NCBI RefSeq assembly: GCF_003719825.1
Contig: NZ_RIBS01000001.1
Coordinates: 620,001 to 684,000 of the forward strand
Length of the DNA stretch: 64,000 nt
Reading direction: 5' to 3'
DNA from: Montanilutibacter psychrotolerans
Lineage (GTDB): Bacteria > Pseudomonadota > Gammaproteobacteria > Xanthomonadales > Xanthomonadaceae
The notes beneath the pieces were generated by a model that was not told the DNA's origin, ran no database searches, and was given only the letters and a program-made list of their open reading frames with translations. Numbering within the stretch: the stretch's first letter is position 1; every line of letters begins with the position of its first letter. The translations under genes were made by a program, and so were the position numbers. This document shows positions 46,110 to 56,653 of the stretch, in pieces.

Positions 46110-46736
46110 TCACCAGACGACGCGGAACGTCGTGTCCGGCACGTGCACGTCGGCGTAATGACTGTCGTGAACCCGGGCGTGGTGGCGCAACAGCGCCAGT
46201 TCGGCCAGGCGGTCGTTCAGCCACGCGGCACGCTGGGCGGGCGCATCGCCGCCGGGGTGCTCGCTCGCGCGGTAGTCGCAGAAGTCGCCGTACTCGACCG
46301 CCTCGGCCTCGAACACCGGCCAGGCCAGCTCGAACATCAGCACGTCGTCGAGCAGGCCGAGCGCCGGGGTCGAATCGGCGATCAGATCCTCGGCGCGATC
46401 GAAATACGACAGCAACTTGCCCAGGCGCGCGCGCATCGCCGCGTCGGCATCCCAGTCGGGGTCGACCAGCAGGGCCCGCAGCTGCTCGATGCGGGTCAGG
46501 CGCAGTTCGAGCACGTCATGGGCCTCCTGTGGCGACAGGCGCATCAGCCAGCCTGCCAACGCCTGCAGGCGGGCCTGGTCGACACGTGGCGCGTCCGGGT
46601 TGAGCTCGTGCAGCACCGCGTCGAACTGGGCGATGGCGTCGGAGGGGATCGAAATACGGGCGCCCGGGTCGGTGCTGTCCGGAACTCGGCCAAACGGCAG
46701 CGGGGCGTAGTCGGGAGTCAGGGCAGAAGCACGCAT
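46110..46736 (-). CDS. YkvA/DUF1232-like protein
   Basis: A 208-residue soluble protein. The central segment LSYFDRAEDLIADSTPALGL followed by LDDVLMFELAW resembles the DUF1232/YkvA motif (D.IPD..P.LG.LDD). Downstream, a Tyr/Asp-rich part (EYGDFCDYRASE) precedes the C-terminal region. The function of the family is unknown. It lies upstream of dnaE on the same strand, separated by 145 bases including a perfect palindrome. Confidence 0.6.
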   Translation of the reverse strand: MRASALTPDYAPLPFGRVPDSTDPGARISIPSDAIAQFDAVLHELNPDAPRVDQARLQALAGWLMRLSPQEAHDVLELRLTRIEQLRALLVDPDWDADAAMRARLGKLLSYFDRAEDLIADSTPALGLLDDVLMFELAWPVFEAEAVEYGDFCDYRASEHPGGDAPAQRAAWLNDRLAELALLRHHARVHDSHYADVHVPDTTFRVVW

Positions 46737-47215
46737 GACAGTCCTCGCAGTGCCGGCGGAAGCGGGCAGGTCGGGGCGACGCGGGCCGGCGAGGTCGGCG
46801 CCCCATCAATCAGGATGCGACTCGATGCTGATGGGTTTAGTTTACGCCCGCATGAGGCGGAAGGTCAGGTGACGGATGGGACAGGGCGGCAATCCTTGAT
46901 GCCCCTTGCCACATGCGCCACACCGTGCCCGTGGGCCGTGAGGGCATCCCGTGGATCGGAGGCTGCCATCCCCCGAGGTCGGCCATGGCGTTGCGCGAAA
47001 AATCGATGTCCGGCACGCTGGGCCCGCATTCAGCGTGTTCCGCACCTGCCACTGTCACGACCTGGTTGGCTGTTCGGCGACGGGGCGTTCGGGCTGGGCC
47101 ACCGCGCCGATTCAGTGCCAAGGGTCGTGCCTGCGACAGCGCCCAGCTTCCCGTGGGGGCGATTGGCCGCCTCGTCCAATCCGCCCCGTCCAATCCACCC
47201 CAACCGGTGTCTTGC
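46737..47215. other. Intergenic region between YkvA-like and globin genes
   Basis: No supported gene. It is the shared upstream region of two divergent genes. Open frames on both strands lack recognisable content and start in unusual positions. A short AT-richer patch at 46836-46843 (TTTAGTTT) may hold part of a promoter. Nothing else stands out. Confidence 0.5.
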
Positions 47216-47689
47216 ATGTCAGCTCAGAACGTTCCAACCCTTTACGAATGGGTAGGCGGTATCGAAGCGCTTACCCGTCTGACCACGCGGTTCTACCAGC
47301 ACGTCAAGGCCGACGCGCTGCTGGGGCCTGTCTTCGCGCACATGGACGACGCCCATCCGGCCCACGTGGCGGCATTTCTCGCCGAGGTGCTGGGCGGCCC
47401 GGGTGACTACTCGAGCCAGCACGGCGGCCACCCGCGCATGATCCAGCAGCACCTCAATCGGCACCTCGTCCAGGAGCAGCGGCGGCGGTGGGTCGGCCTG
47501 CTGCTGGAAACGGCCGACGAGCTGGGCATGCCCGACGATCCCGAATTCCGTTCCGCCCTGGTTGGCTATCTGGAATGGGGCTCGCGCCTGGCGGTCATCA
47601 ACTCCCAGCCCGGCGCCACGGTCGACGCGCACGCGCCGATGCCCAAGTGGGGCTGGGGTGAAGTGAAGGGGCCCTACACGGGCGACTGA
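47216..47689 (+). CDS. Group II truncated hemoglobin
   Basis: A 157-residue globin of the trHb2/GlbO type. LYEWVGGIEALTRLTTRFYQ is the start of the family's B helix region, HGGHPRMIQQHLNRHLV contains the proximal His region, and RRWVGLLLETADELG includes Trp at G8. The C-terminus is longer than in many homologues (MPKWGWGEVKGPY). Such proteins bind oxygen or nitric oxide and help detoxify reactive nitrogen. Start at ATG 47216; the open frame continues upstream without family content. Confidence 0.9.
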   Translation: MSAQNVPTLYEWVGGIEALTRLTTRFYQHVKADALLGPVFAHMDDAHPAHVAAFLAEVLGGPGDYSSQHGGHPRMIQQHLNRHLVQEQRRRWVGLLLETADELGMPDDPEFRSALVGYLEWGSRLAVINSQPGATVDAHAPMPKWGWGEVKGPYTGD

Positions 47690-47772
47690 GCCGCGCAGCG
47701 GCATCGGCCAATCCCGCCGGAGCGGTTCCGTGCTTCGGCGTCCTCCAGACCACCACGCCAGAAGGAAGGTCC

Positions 47773-48171
47773 ATGCACACCGGAAGTTGCCTTTGCGGCA
47801 CAGTGAAATTCGAGATCCGCGGCGAACTGGGCCCGGCGTTCTTCTGCCATTGTTCGCGGTGCCGCAAGGCCAGCGGGTCGGCCTTCGCGTCCAACGTCGT
47901 CGTTGCCGAGCGCGACTTCGTCATCGTCGAGGGCGAGCCGTCGCTGCGCAGCTTTCAGTCCAGTCCGGAAATGCGTCGCACGTTCTGTTCGAACTGCGGG
48001 TCGCCGATCATGAGCCAGCGCGGCAACCTTCCGCAGGTGCGCGTGCGGATGGGGACGCTGGACACCCCGTTGCGCCGGGGGCCGGGCGATCACATCTTCG
48101 TGGCGTCCAAGGCCGACTGGTTCGAGATCCACGACAACCTGCCCCAGCACGCGGATCGGCCGCAGGGGTGA
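47773..48171 (+). CDS. GFA-family zinc protein (formaldehyde-activating enzyme-like), copy 1
   Basis: A 132-residue GFA-domain protein (Gfa-like/CENP-V). Zinc-binding cysteines are GSCLCGTVKF, CHCSRCRKASGSAFA and TFCSNCGSP, in the expected order. Family members include glutathione-dependent formaldehyde-activating enzyme, but most are of unknown role. Its stop overlaps the next gene (GTGA), so the two are coupled. A second GFA gene lies at 49614. Confidence 0.93.
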   Translation: MHTGSCLCGTVKFEIRGELGPAFFCHCSRCRKASGSAFASNVVVAERDFVIVEGEPSLRSFQSSPEMRRTFCSNCGSPIMSQRGNLPQVRVRMGTLDTPLRRGPGDHIFVASKADWFEIHDNLPQHADRPQG

Positions 48172-48524
48172 CCGCCGTCCATCCCTCATCCGATCCGGCC
48201 GATCCGATTCCCGAACCTCGTGATGTCGCGCGCGGCAACCTGGGCGCGCGCTTCCTCAGGGGCTATCTGCCGTTCACCGGCCTGGCGCTCGCTGTTGCGT
48301 TCGCGCTGGTTTCCCTGTCGGGTAGCTGGGCCGCGGTGCTGGTCGGGGGTGTGATCTTCCTCGCCTGGGCGTCCTGGATCGTCACCACGCAGCTGGCGGT
48401 GCTCGTGGTTCCCCTCGGGGCCCGCTATTACCGGCGGTGCGCCGTGGTTACGGCGTGCTGCCAGGTAGTGGCGCCGATGTTGCTGCTGTCGTGGTCGCAG
48501 GTGATGCACGACCTTTCGGCTTGA
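48168..48524 (+). CDS. Small membrane protein coupled to GFA gene
   Basis: A 118-residue protein starting at GTG overlapping the GFA stop. It has about three hydrophobic segments (YLPFTGLALAVAFALVSLSG; WAAVLVGGVIFLAWASWIV; VTACCQVVAPMLLLSW). No family recognised. Translational coupling suggests it is expressed together with the GFA protein. Confidence 0.6.
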   Translation: MTAVHPSSDPADPIPEPRDVARGNLGARFLRGYLPFTGLALAVAFALVSLSGSWAAVLVGGVIFLAWASWIVTTQLAVLVVPLGARYYRRCAVVTACCQVVAPMLLLSWSQVMHDLSA

Positions 48525-48746
48525 TCGGCCGTTTCGGCTCGGGTCCGGCGTACGCAGGAATCCTGCGGCACTGTGATGGAGTGGTCGTCGATCGGACGCG
48601 GCTGAAGCCTGCTCCCGGGGCTGGCCCGGATGCGATGCGCGAGGGAACCCCGCCACCTTTGCAGGCCCCGCGCCGTGTGGATAATCCGTCCACGGGGCGG
48701 CCTCGGGCCGCTGCGCCCATCCTGTTCCGTCGAAAGGGATTCCGAC

Positions 48747-49343
48747 ATGAGCCTATCGCTGCGTACCACTGTTGTTGCCGCTGCGCTGCTTGCTTGCGCG
48801 GCCGTCCGGGCAGAGCCCGCTGCCGAGTCGGCCCAGGACCCGGGGCGGATCATTGGCTACCTGCTGTCGATGTACAACGCCGACAGGATGATGATGCGAC
48901 GGGTGGACATCGACACCGCAGGAGAGCCCGAACTGCGCGCGATCGCCCGTGCGGCGTTGGACAAGTTCAGTGTCGACGAGGTCGCCCGGCAGGCTTCCGC
49001 TCCGCTGGCGAAGACGTTGACGCCGCAGGAAGTCGCGCAATGCCTGGCGTTCATCGATTCGGAAGACGGGCACGTCCTCCTCGCACTGGGCAAGGCCGCG
49101 ATCGACTCGCGCGCGTTGGCCGAATCGGTGGACGCACTGCCGGCGGAGCAGAAGAGCCGGGTCAACCAGGCCTTCCAATCGAGTTGCATGACCAAGACTC
49201 TGGCGTTCATGAGCTCGGAACCGGCCAAGAAGGCGATGTACGACTACGGCGGCAACCTGGTGTGCGAGCACGCGCAAACGACTGATCCGGAAGCGCTCAA
49301 GACACTGCGTTCGCACGGGAAGTGCCTGCCTGCGGAGGGGTAG
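48747..49343 (+). CDS. Exported DUF2059-like protein
   Basis: A 198-residue protein with signal peptide MSLSLRTTVVAAALLACAAV, cleaved near RAEPA. The segment LTPQEVAQCLAFIDSEDGHV resembles the DUF2059 motif (.F.s..G). It has a few cysteines (QCLAF, SSCMTK, LVCEHA, GKCLP) that may form disulfides. Function unknown. The gene stands between two GFA genes on the same strand but has its own upstream gap of about 220 bases. Confidence 0.65.
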   Translation: MSLSLRTTVVAAALLACAAVRAEPAAESAQDPGRIIGYLLSMYNADRMMMRRVDIDTAGEPELRAIARAALDKFSVDEVARQASAPLAKTLTPQEVAQCLAFIDSEDGHVLLALGKAAIDSRALAESVDALPAEQKSRVNQAFQSSCMTKTLAFMSSEPAKKAMYDYGGNLVCEHAQTTDPEALKTLRSHGKCLPAEG

Positions 49344-49613
49344 GCGCTTGCCTTGCCTCGCCGCTGACCGGACATCGCGGCGCGCCGCGTCGCGGTTCCA
49401 CCGATGGCATCGCAGCGTTCCAGGAATTCTTCACCGATCCGGGCCGGGCAACCGTCATCCTGTGCCACAGCGATGACGGCCCCGCATTGATGTTGCGCGC
49501 GCCGTGTCGCGGGTGGTTTCCGCGCGACGGTTGCCGGCGCTGTGGTAACGGGTCGGACGCATCGCGCGCGGGCCATCGAATGGAAGTCCAACAGGTACCT
49601 TGGGAGTTGCCCC

Positions 49614-50060
49614 ATGTCCGCGGAAACACACTTTGATGGTGGCTGCCTGTGCGGCGCCATCCGCTATCGCGCCACCAGCCAGCCATTGCGGGGCGTGATC
49701 TGCCACTGCGCCAACTGTCGCAGGCACTCGGGCGCTCCGGCGCTGGCGTTCGTGCACTTTGCCATCGAGTCCTTCTCGTGGCTGACGAAGGCGCCGGCCT
49801 GGTATCGCTCGTCGGCGTTTGCCGAACGTGGTTTCTGCCCGACCTGCGGCAGCACCATCGGCATGCGCGAGGAGGTGCTGCACGATCGCGTCCAGGTGTG
49901 CATCGGCAGCCTCGACGAACCCGCCAGGGTGCGCATCGACGACCACGTCTGGACTGACTCGCGTGTGCCCTGGTTTGACACCCGCGATGGCCTGCCGCGC
50001 TTCCCGGGCAGCAGCACGGCGGTGCCATCGGACGCGCCGGCGTCGGTCGGGGACGTGTGA
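49614..50060 (+). CDS. GFA-family zinc protein, copy 2
   Basis: A 148-residue GFA-domain protein. Zinc cysteines: GGCLCGAIRY, CHCANCRRHSGAP and GFCPTCGST. It is only moderately similar to copy 1, so they are probably old paralogues or separate acquisitions. Start at ATG 49614 (MSAETHFDGG). It is followed after 31 bases by a Nudix gene, a likely operon partner. Confidence 0.93.
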   Translation: MSAETHFDGGCLCGAIRYRATSQPLRGVICHCANCRRHSGAPALAFVHFAIESFSWLTKAPAWYRSSAFAERGFCPTCGSTIGMREEVLHDRVQVCIGSLDEPARVRIDDHVWTDSRVPWFDTRDGLPRFPGSSTAVPSDAPASVGDV

Positions 50061-50091
50061 CCCACGGACACGTTGACTCAGGAGCGCCGTG

Positions 50092-50508
50092 ATGAGCATT
50101 CCGGCAGAAGGCGACGTCCCGCGAGTGGGGGTCGGCGTCATCGTGATGCGCGAGGGCCGGGTGCTGCTGGGTCAACGGATCGGCTCGCACGGCGCGGGAA
50201 CCTGGGCGCCGCCCGGCGGGTACCTGGAGTTCGGTGAGTCCGTCGAGGACTGCGCGCGGCGTGAAGTGCTGGAGGAGACCGGACTGCGGATCGGCACCGT
50301 GACGCCGGGGCCCTACGCCAACAACCGGTTCGTTGCCGAACACCGGCACACGGTCACGCTGTTTGTCGTGGCCGACGGTGGGGCGGGCGAGCCTGCGGCG
50401 CGAGAGCCGGATAGGTGCGCGCGATGGCAGTGGTTCGCATGGTCCTCGCTGCCGGAGCCGCTGTTCCTGCCGCTCGATAATCTGAGGCGCAGCGGGTTCG
50501 TCCCGTGA
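50092..50508 (+). CDS. Nudix hydrolase
   Basis: A 138-residue MutT-like hydrolase. The Nudix box is GGYLEFGESVEDCARREV with LEETGL, all catalytic Glu residues in place. The ATG at 50092 is preceded by AGGAGC at a suitable distance. The protein starts VGVGVIVMREGRVLLGQRIG. It resembles the nucleotide-sugar or 8-oxo-dGTP groups, but the substrate cannot be told from sequence. It converges on mfd. Confidence 0.92.
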   Translation: MSIPAEGDVPRVGVGVIVMREGRVLLGQRIGSHGAGTWAPPGGYLEFGESVEDCARREVLEETGLRIGTVTPGPYANNRFVAEHRHTVTLFVVADGGAGEPAAREPDRCARWQWFAWSSLPEPLFLPLDNLRRSGFVP

Positions 50509-50570
50509 ATCTCGGTGCGGATTTCGGCGCCGGTAATGTCCGGCGCCGGAATCCACATCGCCCCACTGGC

Positions 50571-53500
50571 TCAGCCGGGCTTGCGAAGCATCAACAGCAG
50601 GCCACGCGCGGCGGCCAGGCGTGCCGCGGCGTCGGGTAGTTCGAGCTTGATGCGCAACTTGTCGGGGCCTTCCATCTGGTAGAGCTTGGGCTGGCCCTGG
50701 ATCATCCGGATGATCGCCATCGGGTCGACGTCGGGCTTCTCCACGAACTGCACCCGTCCGCCCTTGTCGCCGATGTCCAGCTTGCGGATGCCAAGCTCCG
50801 TGGCCTGCGATTTCAACTCGGCAATCGCGAACAGGTGCTTGGCTGGATCGGGCAACAGGCCGAAGCGATCGATCATCTCGACCTGCAGTTCGCGCAACTC
50901 CTCGCCGTCGCGCGCGCCGCTGATGCGCTTGTACAGCGTCAGGCGGGTGTGCACGTCGGGCAGGTAGTCGTCGGGGATCAAGGCCGGGACGTGCAGCTCG
51001 ATGTCGGCGCCGCGCGCGTGGTTGCCGTCGACATCGGGCAGTTCGCCACGCTTGATCGATCGCACGGCGCGTTCGAGCAGCTCGGTGTAGAGACTGAAGC
51101 CGACCTCGGCCATCTGCCCGCTCTGGTCCTCGCCCAGCAGTTCGCCGGCACCGCGGATCTCGAGGTCGTGGGTGGCCAGGGTGAAGCCGGCGCCGAGTTC
51201 GTCCATTGCCTCGATCGCATCGAGCCGCTTCTTGGCATCGGCGGTGATCGACTTGCGATCGGGCACCACCAGGTAGGCGTAGGCACGATGGTGCGATCGG
51301 CCGACGCGACCGCGCAGCTGGTGCAGCTGGGCAAGGCCGAACTTGTCGGCGCGATTCATGATGATCGTGTTCGCGTTGGGAATGTCGATGCCCGATTCGA
51401 TGATCGTGGTCGCCAGCAGCACGTTGAATCGCTGTTTGTGGAAGTCGAGCATCACGCGCTCGAGTTCGCGTTCCGGCATCTGGCCGTGCGCCACGCCGAC
51501 ACGAACATCGGGCACCAGCTCTTCGATCTGGCGCTGCATGCGGCCGATGCTCTCGACGTCGTTGTGCAGGAAGTACACCTGGCCGCCGCGCGACAGCTCG
51601 CGCTGGAAGGCTTCGCGCAGCTGCGCGTCGTTCCACGGCACGACGAAGGTCTGTACGGCCAGGCGGTGGGCGGGCGGGGTGGCGATGATGCTCAGGTCGC
51701 GCAACCCGGCCATCGCCATGTTGAGCGTGCGCGGGATCGGCGTTGCGGTCAGCGTGAGCAGGTGGACGTTGGCGCGCAGCGCCTTCAGCGCTTCCTTCTG
51801 GCGCACGCCGAAGCGCTGCTCCTCGTCGACGATGACCAGGCCCAGGTCGGCGAAATGGACGTCCGGTTGCAGCAGGCGATGGGTGCCGACGATCACGTCG
51901 ATCTTGCCCTCGGCCACCTTCTCCAGTTCGGCCTTGATTTCCTTGCTGGTCTTGAACCGCGACAGCACCTCCACGCGAAGCGGCCAGTCGGCGAAGCGGT
52001 CGCGCATCGTGCGGTAGTGCTGCTCGGCCAGCAGGGTAGTGGGCACCAGCAGGGCGACCTGCTTGCCCGCGCTGGCCGCGGCGAACGCGGCGCGGACGGC
52101 GACCTCGGTCTTGCCGAAACCGACATCGCCACAGACCACGCGATCCATCGGCTGCGCCGAGGACAGATCGCGCAACACCGACTCGATCGACGCGTGCTGA
52201 TCGGGGGTTTCCTCGAACGGGAACGCTGCCGCGAACGGCTCGTACATCGAACGGTCGACATCGATCGCCAACCCGGCGCGCGCCTGGCGCTTGGCCTGGA
52301 TCTCCAGCAGCTCGGCGGCCACGTCGCGGACCTTTTCGGCGGCCTTCTTCTTGGCCTTGGTCCACTGCTCGCCGCCGAGCGAATGCAGCGGCGCGGTTTC
52401 GACCGACGCGCCGGAATAGCGGTTGATCAGGTGCAACTGCGCGACCGGCACGTACAGTCGGTCGCCCTTGGCGTACTCGATCTCGAGGTATTCGCCCTTC
52501 TCGCCACCGGCTTCCAGCGTGATCAGCCCGCGATAGCGGCCGACACCGTGGTCCTCGTGAACGATCGGCGCGCCTTCGGTGAGCTCGCCCAGGTCGCGGA
52601 TGATCGCTTCGGGTTCGCGGCCGGCGCGCTTGCGGCGGCGCGGCTGCAGCGCACGTTCTGGGAAGAGCTGGCGCTCGGTGAGCACCGCGATGGCCGGCGC
52701 GGTGAGCGCGAATCCGTCGTCCAACGGTGCCACGGCGATGGCGAACGCTTCTGCGCCAGACGCGAACGCCTGCCAGTCGGCCAGCACCTGGGGACGCAAC
52801 TGCGCGGCCGCCAGCACCTCCAGCAGTGCCTCGCGGCGTCCGGCCGAATCGGCGGCAATCAGCACGCGGCCCGGGTAGCTGGTCAGGAACGATGTGAGCG
52901 CGGCCGCGGCGGGCGCGTCCTTCGCGGCAACCGGCAACGCCGGAGCCGGCTGGTCGCCCAGGGCGTGCGCGCGTTCGCGCTGCGGGTGGCCTTCGCCGCA
53001 CACTTCGACGCGCACGCCCCGATTGAGCTGCTCGCGCAGCGCATCGGCCGACAGGTAGAGCTCGCCCGGCGGCAGCACCGGCCGTTCGACATCGTGGCGA
53101 CGCTGGTCGTAGCGCTCGCCGGTCTGCGTCCAGAATTGCTCGGCCGCCTCGAACGTCCCGACGCACACCACGGGCAGCACGCGCTCGCCAAGGTAGTCGA
53201 ACAACGTGGCGGTCTGCTCGAAGAACAGCGGCAGGTAGTACTCGATGCCGGCCGGCGCCATGCCGGCCTTGAGATCCTGGTACAGCGCGCTGCGTCGGGT
53301 GTCCAGGTCGAAGCGATCGCGAAGCCCGTCGAGCGCGCGCTTGAGCGAGGCGTCGTCCATCGGCACCTCGCGGCCGGGCAGCAGGTGCACGGCGTCGATC
53401 TTGTCGAGCGAGCGCTGCGATTCCGGATCGAAGCCGCGGATGGTGTCGATCTCGTCGTCGAGCAGTTCGACACGGAATGGCGTTTCGGCGCCCATCGGAT

Positions 53501-54047
53501 AGACATCGAGCAGACCGCCGCGCACGGCGAAGTCACCCGGGTCCAGAACCTGCGGCACGTGTCGGTAGCCGGCCGATTCGAGGCGGCGCTTCTCCGCGTC
53601 GAGGTCCAGGCGTTGGCCGACACGGACATCGAAGCTGCCGCCCACCACATGCCGCAGCGGTGCGACGCGTTGCAGCAGCGTCTGCACCGGCACCACCACG
53701 ATCCCCTGCTTCAGCGTCGGCAGGCGATGCAGTGCTGCCAGGCGCTGGCTGACGATGTCCGGGTGCGGGCTGAACACGTCGTAGGGCAGGGTTTCCCAGT
53801 CCGGGAACGGCAGCACCGGCGTCGCGCCATCGCTGCGTCCGTCCGCGCCGAGCAAGGTGCGCAGGTCGGACTCGAGCTGGTGCGCTGCGTGGTTGTCGCG
53901 TGTCACCGCGAGCAGGACGCCATCGTGCGCGGTCGCGGCCACCGCGATGTGCAGCGCCAGCGCCGAAGGCGACGCCGGTGCGCGCCACCATGCGCGGTTC
54001 TGGCCAGTCCTGGGCAGGGGCGGGGTGGGGAATGCGGCGTTCGACAT
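50571..54047 (-). CDS. mfd: Transcription-repair coupling factor Mfd
   Basis: A 1158-residue translocase that removes stalled RNA polymerase and recruits UvrA. Order: UvrB-homology region ([20 protein letters not shown]), RNA-polymerase-interaction domain ([13 protein letters not shown]), helicase motifs ([42 protein letters not shown]), and the C-terminal D7 domain. The start [10 protein letters not shown] (54047) gives the usual N-terminus; an ATG 16 codons upstream is possible. Large opposite-strand frames are shadows. Confidence 0.97.
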   Translation of the reverse strand: MSNAAFPTPPLPRTGQNRAWWRAPASPSALALHIAVAATAHDGVLLAVTRDNHAAHQLESDLRTLLGADGRSDGATPVLPFPDWETLPYDVFSPHPDIVSQRLAALHRLPTLKQGIVVVPVQTLLQRVAPLRHVVGGSFDVRVGQRLDLDAEKRRLESAGYRHVPQVLDPGDFAVRGGLLDVYPMGAETPFRVELLDDEIDTIRGFDPESQRSLDKIDAVHLLPGREVPMDDASLKRALDGLRDRFDLDTRRSALYQDLKAGMAPAGIEYYLPLFFEQTATLFDYLGERVLPVVCVGTFEAAEQFWTQTGERYDQRRHDVERPVLPPGELYLSADALREQLNRGVRVEVCGEGHPQRERAHALGDQPAPALPVAAKDAPAAAALTSFLTSYPGRVLIAADSAGRREALLEVLAAAQLRPQVLADWQAFASGAEAFAIAVAPLDDGFALTAPAIAVLTERQLFPERALQPRRRKRAGREPEAIIRDLGELTEGAPIVHEDHGVGRYRGLITLEAGGEKGEYLEIEYAKGDRLYVPVAQLHLINRYSGASVETAPLHSLGGEQWTKAKKKAAEKVRDVAAELLEIQAKRQARAGLAIDVDRSMYEPFAAAFPFEETPDQHASIESVLRDLSSAQPMDRVVCGDVGFGKTEVAVRAAFAAASAGKQVALLVPTTLLAEQHYRTMRDRFADWPLRVEVLSRFKTSKEIKAELEKVAEGKIDVIVGTHRLLQPDVHFADLGLVIVDEEQRFGVRQKEALKALRANVHLLTLTATPIPRTLNMAMAGLRDLSIIATPPAHRLAVQTFVVPWNDAQLREAFQRELSRGGQVYFLHNDVESIGRMQRQIEELVPDVRVGVAHGQMPERELERVMLDFHKQRFNVLLATTIIESGIDIPNANTIIMNRADKFGLAQLHQLRGRVGRSHHRAYAYLVVPDRKSITADAKKRLDAIEAMDELGAGFTLATHDLEIRGAGELLGEDQSGQMAEVGFSLYTELLERAVRSIKRGELPDVDGNHARGADIELHVPALIPDDYLPDVHTRLTLYKRISGARDGEELRELQVEMIDRFGLLPDPAKHLFAIAELKSQATELGIRKLDIGDKGGRVQFVEKPDVDPMAIIRMIQGQPKLYQMEGPDKLRIKLELPDAAARLAAARGLLLMLRKPG

Positions 54048-54398
54048 CGTGGCGTGTGCTCGCGACAAAACAGGTGCAGCGCCGGCGACCGTCATCGCCC
54101 GCGCAAACGGCCGTCAAGTTTACGCGAGCGCGGTGGCTCGACGGTTCAGGCGCGAGGCGGCCGCCAACACGGTGGTATCGGTTGCCGACGCGTTCGATGC
54201 GCATGGCGTCGGATCGTCGACCGCCCGTCGCGGTGTTGCGCCTTTTTTGATCTGGCCAACGCCTGGGGCGGCGAATTCACAACGCACTTGCGGCCGCGCG
54301 ATGCCGGCAGCTGTCTTTCGTCGACCGTTCGTCGGCAGTTCGATTGCGCGATATTGGAGTGCTTGCAATCAAATAGCGCGCTATGTATTGTGCGCCCC
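54048..54398. other. Divergent intergenic region between mfd and ohrR
   Basis: A 351-base stretch with no gene supported. Towards mfd, a TTGACG -35-like element reads on the reverse strand at 54112-54117, with only a weak -10. Towards ohrR it holds the operator described separately, and an inverted GATTGC (54342-54347) and GCAATC (54365-54370). Confidence 0.5.
54363..54391 (+). promoter_or_regulatory. ohrR promoter with palindromic operator
   Basis: A -35-like TTGCAA at 54363-54368 and -10-like TATTGT at 54386-54391, 17 bases apart. Between them lies a perfect 12-base palindrome, ATAGCGCGCTAT (54373-54384), well placed for a MarR dimer to block polymerase. Initiation 7 to 8 bases after the -10 would coincide with the ohrR ATG at 54399. 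Binding by OhrR is inferred. Confidence 0.6.
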
Positions 54399-54926
<528 letters not shown>

Positions 54927-55029
54927 CAAGGCGCGACGCCGCGCCAGCCACATCACGACATCGCTGTCCCCGGTCGCGGCGACCCGGGACGGCTGCCCCC
55001 AGCCGCACCCCAAAATCAACGGAGCCACC

Positions 55030-55455
<426 letters not shown>

Positions 55456-55578
55456 GTGTCATCGATCGAGCGTTGATGGCGGCATGCCTGCCGTCCCGGC
55501 GCGCGTGGCATCGTCGATGCCGCGCGCGTCTTCGCATTTCCGCTCAGCGGATCGTTGTTCCCGCTGGACTGGGACCGG

Positions 55579-56157
55579 TCACGGCGCGGTGGGAGGCGCG
55601 GGCGGTGGCGCGGTCGGAGGATTGAGATCCAGCACGACGCGCGTCAGTCCGGGGACATCGCTCTGGAACTCGCGACGGAAACCCAGCGACTGCGCCAAGG
55701 CCAGCATGGCCTGGTTGTGTTCGAACACGTCGCCGTAGATGCGTTCGAGCTTCTTGCCGCGCGCCCACTTCACCAGTCGCGTCATCAGGTAGCGCCCCAG
55801 GCCCATGCCGGCGATGTAACGGCTGACCAGGATCGCGAACTCGGCCTCGCGGCGGTTGTCATCGATGGAAATTCGCGCCACCGCGCCGACCAGGGCCTCG
55901 CCCGGTGGCAGCGGTTCGGCCGCAACCAGTGCGAACTCGGTGCGCGGGTTTGGCCGGGTGAAGCGGTCGGCCATCTCCGGACTCATTTCCTTGAGCGAAT
56001 AGAGGAAGCGTTGGCGCACTTCATCGGGCTGAAGCAGCTCGAAGCCGGCGCGCAGCGGGCCGGCGTCTTCGGGTCGAATCGGCCGGATCAACAATTCTCG
56101 CCCGTTCACGAGGCGTTGGCGCTCGTGCCAAGGCGGCAGACGTTCGCGTGTGGCCAT
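55579..56157 (-). CDS. GNAT acetyltransferase (Pat-like)
   Basis: A 192-residue N-acetyltransferase. NGRELLIRPIRPEDAGPLRA and FLYSLKEMSPEMADRFT resemble the GNAT domain of the protein acetyltransferases (Pat/YfiQ) and related standalone forms. The acetyl-CoA motif is GMGLGRYLMTRLVKWARGKK (Q/RxxGxG/A type). The C-terminus ends in a Pro/Ala-rich tail (PPTAPPPAPPTAP) of low complexity. Start at MATRERLPPW. It could modify acetyl-CoA synthetase or other proteins; substrate unknown. Convergent with ohr. Confidence 0.85.
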   Translation of the reverse strand: MATRERLPPWHERQRLVNGRELLIRPIRPEDAGPLRAGFELLQPDEVRQRFLYSLKEMSPEMADRFTRPNPRTEFALVAAEPLPPGEALVGAVARISIDDNRREAEFAILVSRYIAGMGLGRYLMTRLVKWARGKKLERIYGDVFEHNQAMLALAQSLGFRREFQSDVPGLTRVVLDLNPPTAPPPAPPTAP

Positions 56158-56208
56158 AGCCGGATATTGGCACACTGTGTGTCGGCAAGGTCTTCATGCG
56201 GAAGTCAC

Positions 56209-56571
56209 ATGGGAAAGCAGGTCGACGCATCGGCAGTGCGCGCGCTCGTGGGCAGTTGGCCCGGCGTCGAGGCCGACGTGAAATGGCAGGACGATCTGGT
56301 CTTCAGCGTCGCCGGAAAGATGTTCTGTTGCTTCTGCCTGCGTGGCCCCCGGGCCGGCGGTATCGGGTTCAAGGTCGATGACGAGCGCTTCCTGGAGCTC
56401 ACTGATCGCCCAGGCTTCGTCCCGGCGCCTTACCTGGCGAAGGCGAAATGGGTGCTGGTGGCGGCGCCGGAATCGCTACCAGCCGACGAGTTCAAGGCCT
56501 TGTTGCGGCGCAGCTACGAACTGGTGCGGTCAAAGCTCACCAAGAAACTGCAGCGCGAACTGGCCGAGTGA
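56209..56571 (+). CDS. MmcQ/YjbR-family DNA-binding-fold protein
   Basis: A 120-residue protein of the MmcQ/YjbR fold. Pattern: GVEADVKWQDDLVFSVAGKM, then DDERFLELTDRPGFVPAPYL and AKAKWVLV, and a C-terminal FKALLRRSYELV. Structures in the family resemble nucleic-acid-binding folds, but the role is unproven. It is divergent from the GNAT gene with 51 bases between the starts. Confidence 0.9.
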   Translation: MGKQVDASAVRALVGSWPGVEADVKWQDDLVFSVAGKMFCCFCLRGPRAGGIGFKVDDERFLELTDRPGFVPAPYLAKAKWVLVAAPESLPADEFKALLRRSYELVRSKLTKKLQRELAE

Positions 56572-56653
56572 CCCGATCGGGTGATGCGGGCACCACTTTC
56601 GGGCAGGGACCACGGCATGATCGAGCCCATCTTGCAGACGACTCTCCACTGTC

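Noticed and set aside
46837-47217. A 126-codon minus-strand frame upstream of the globin gene.
   Set aside because: No plausible ribosome site or recognisable motif, and composition like non-coding shadow frames.
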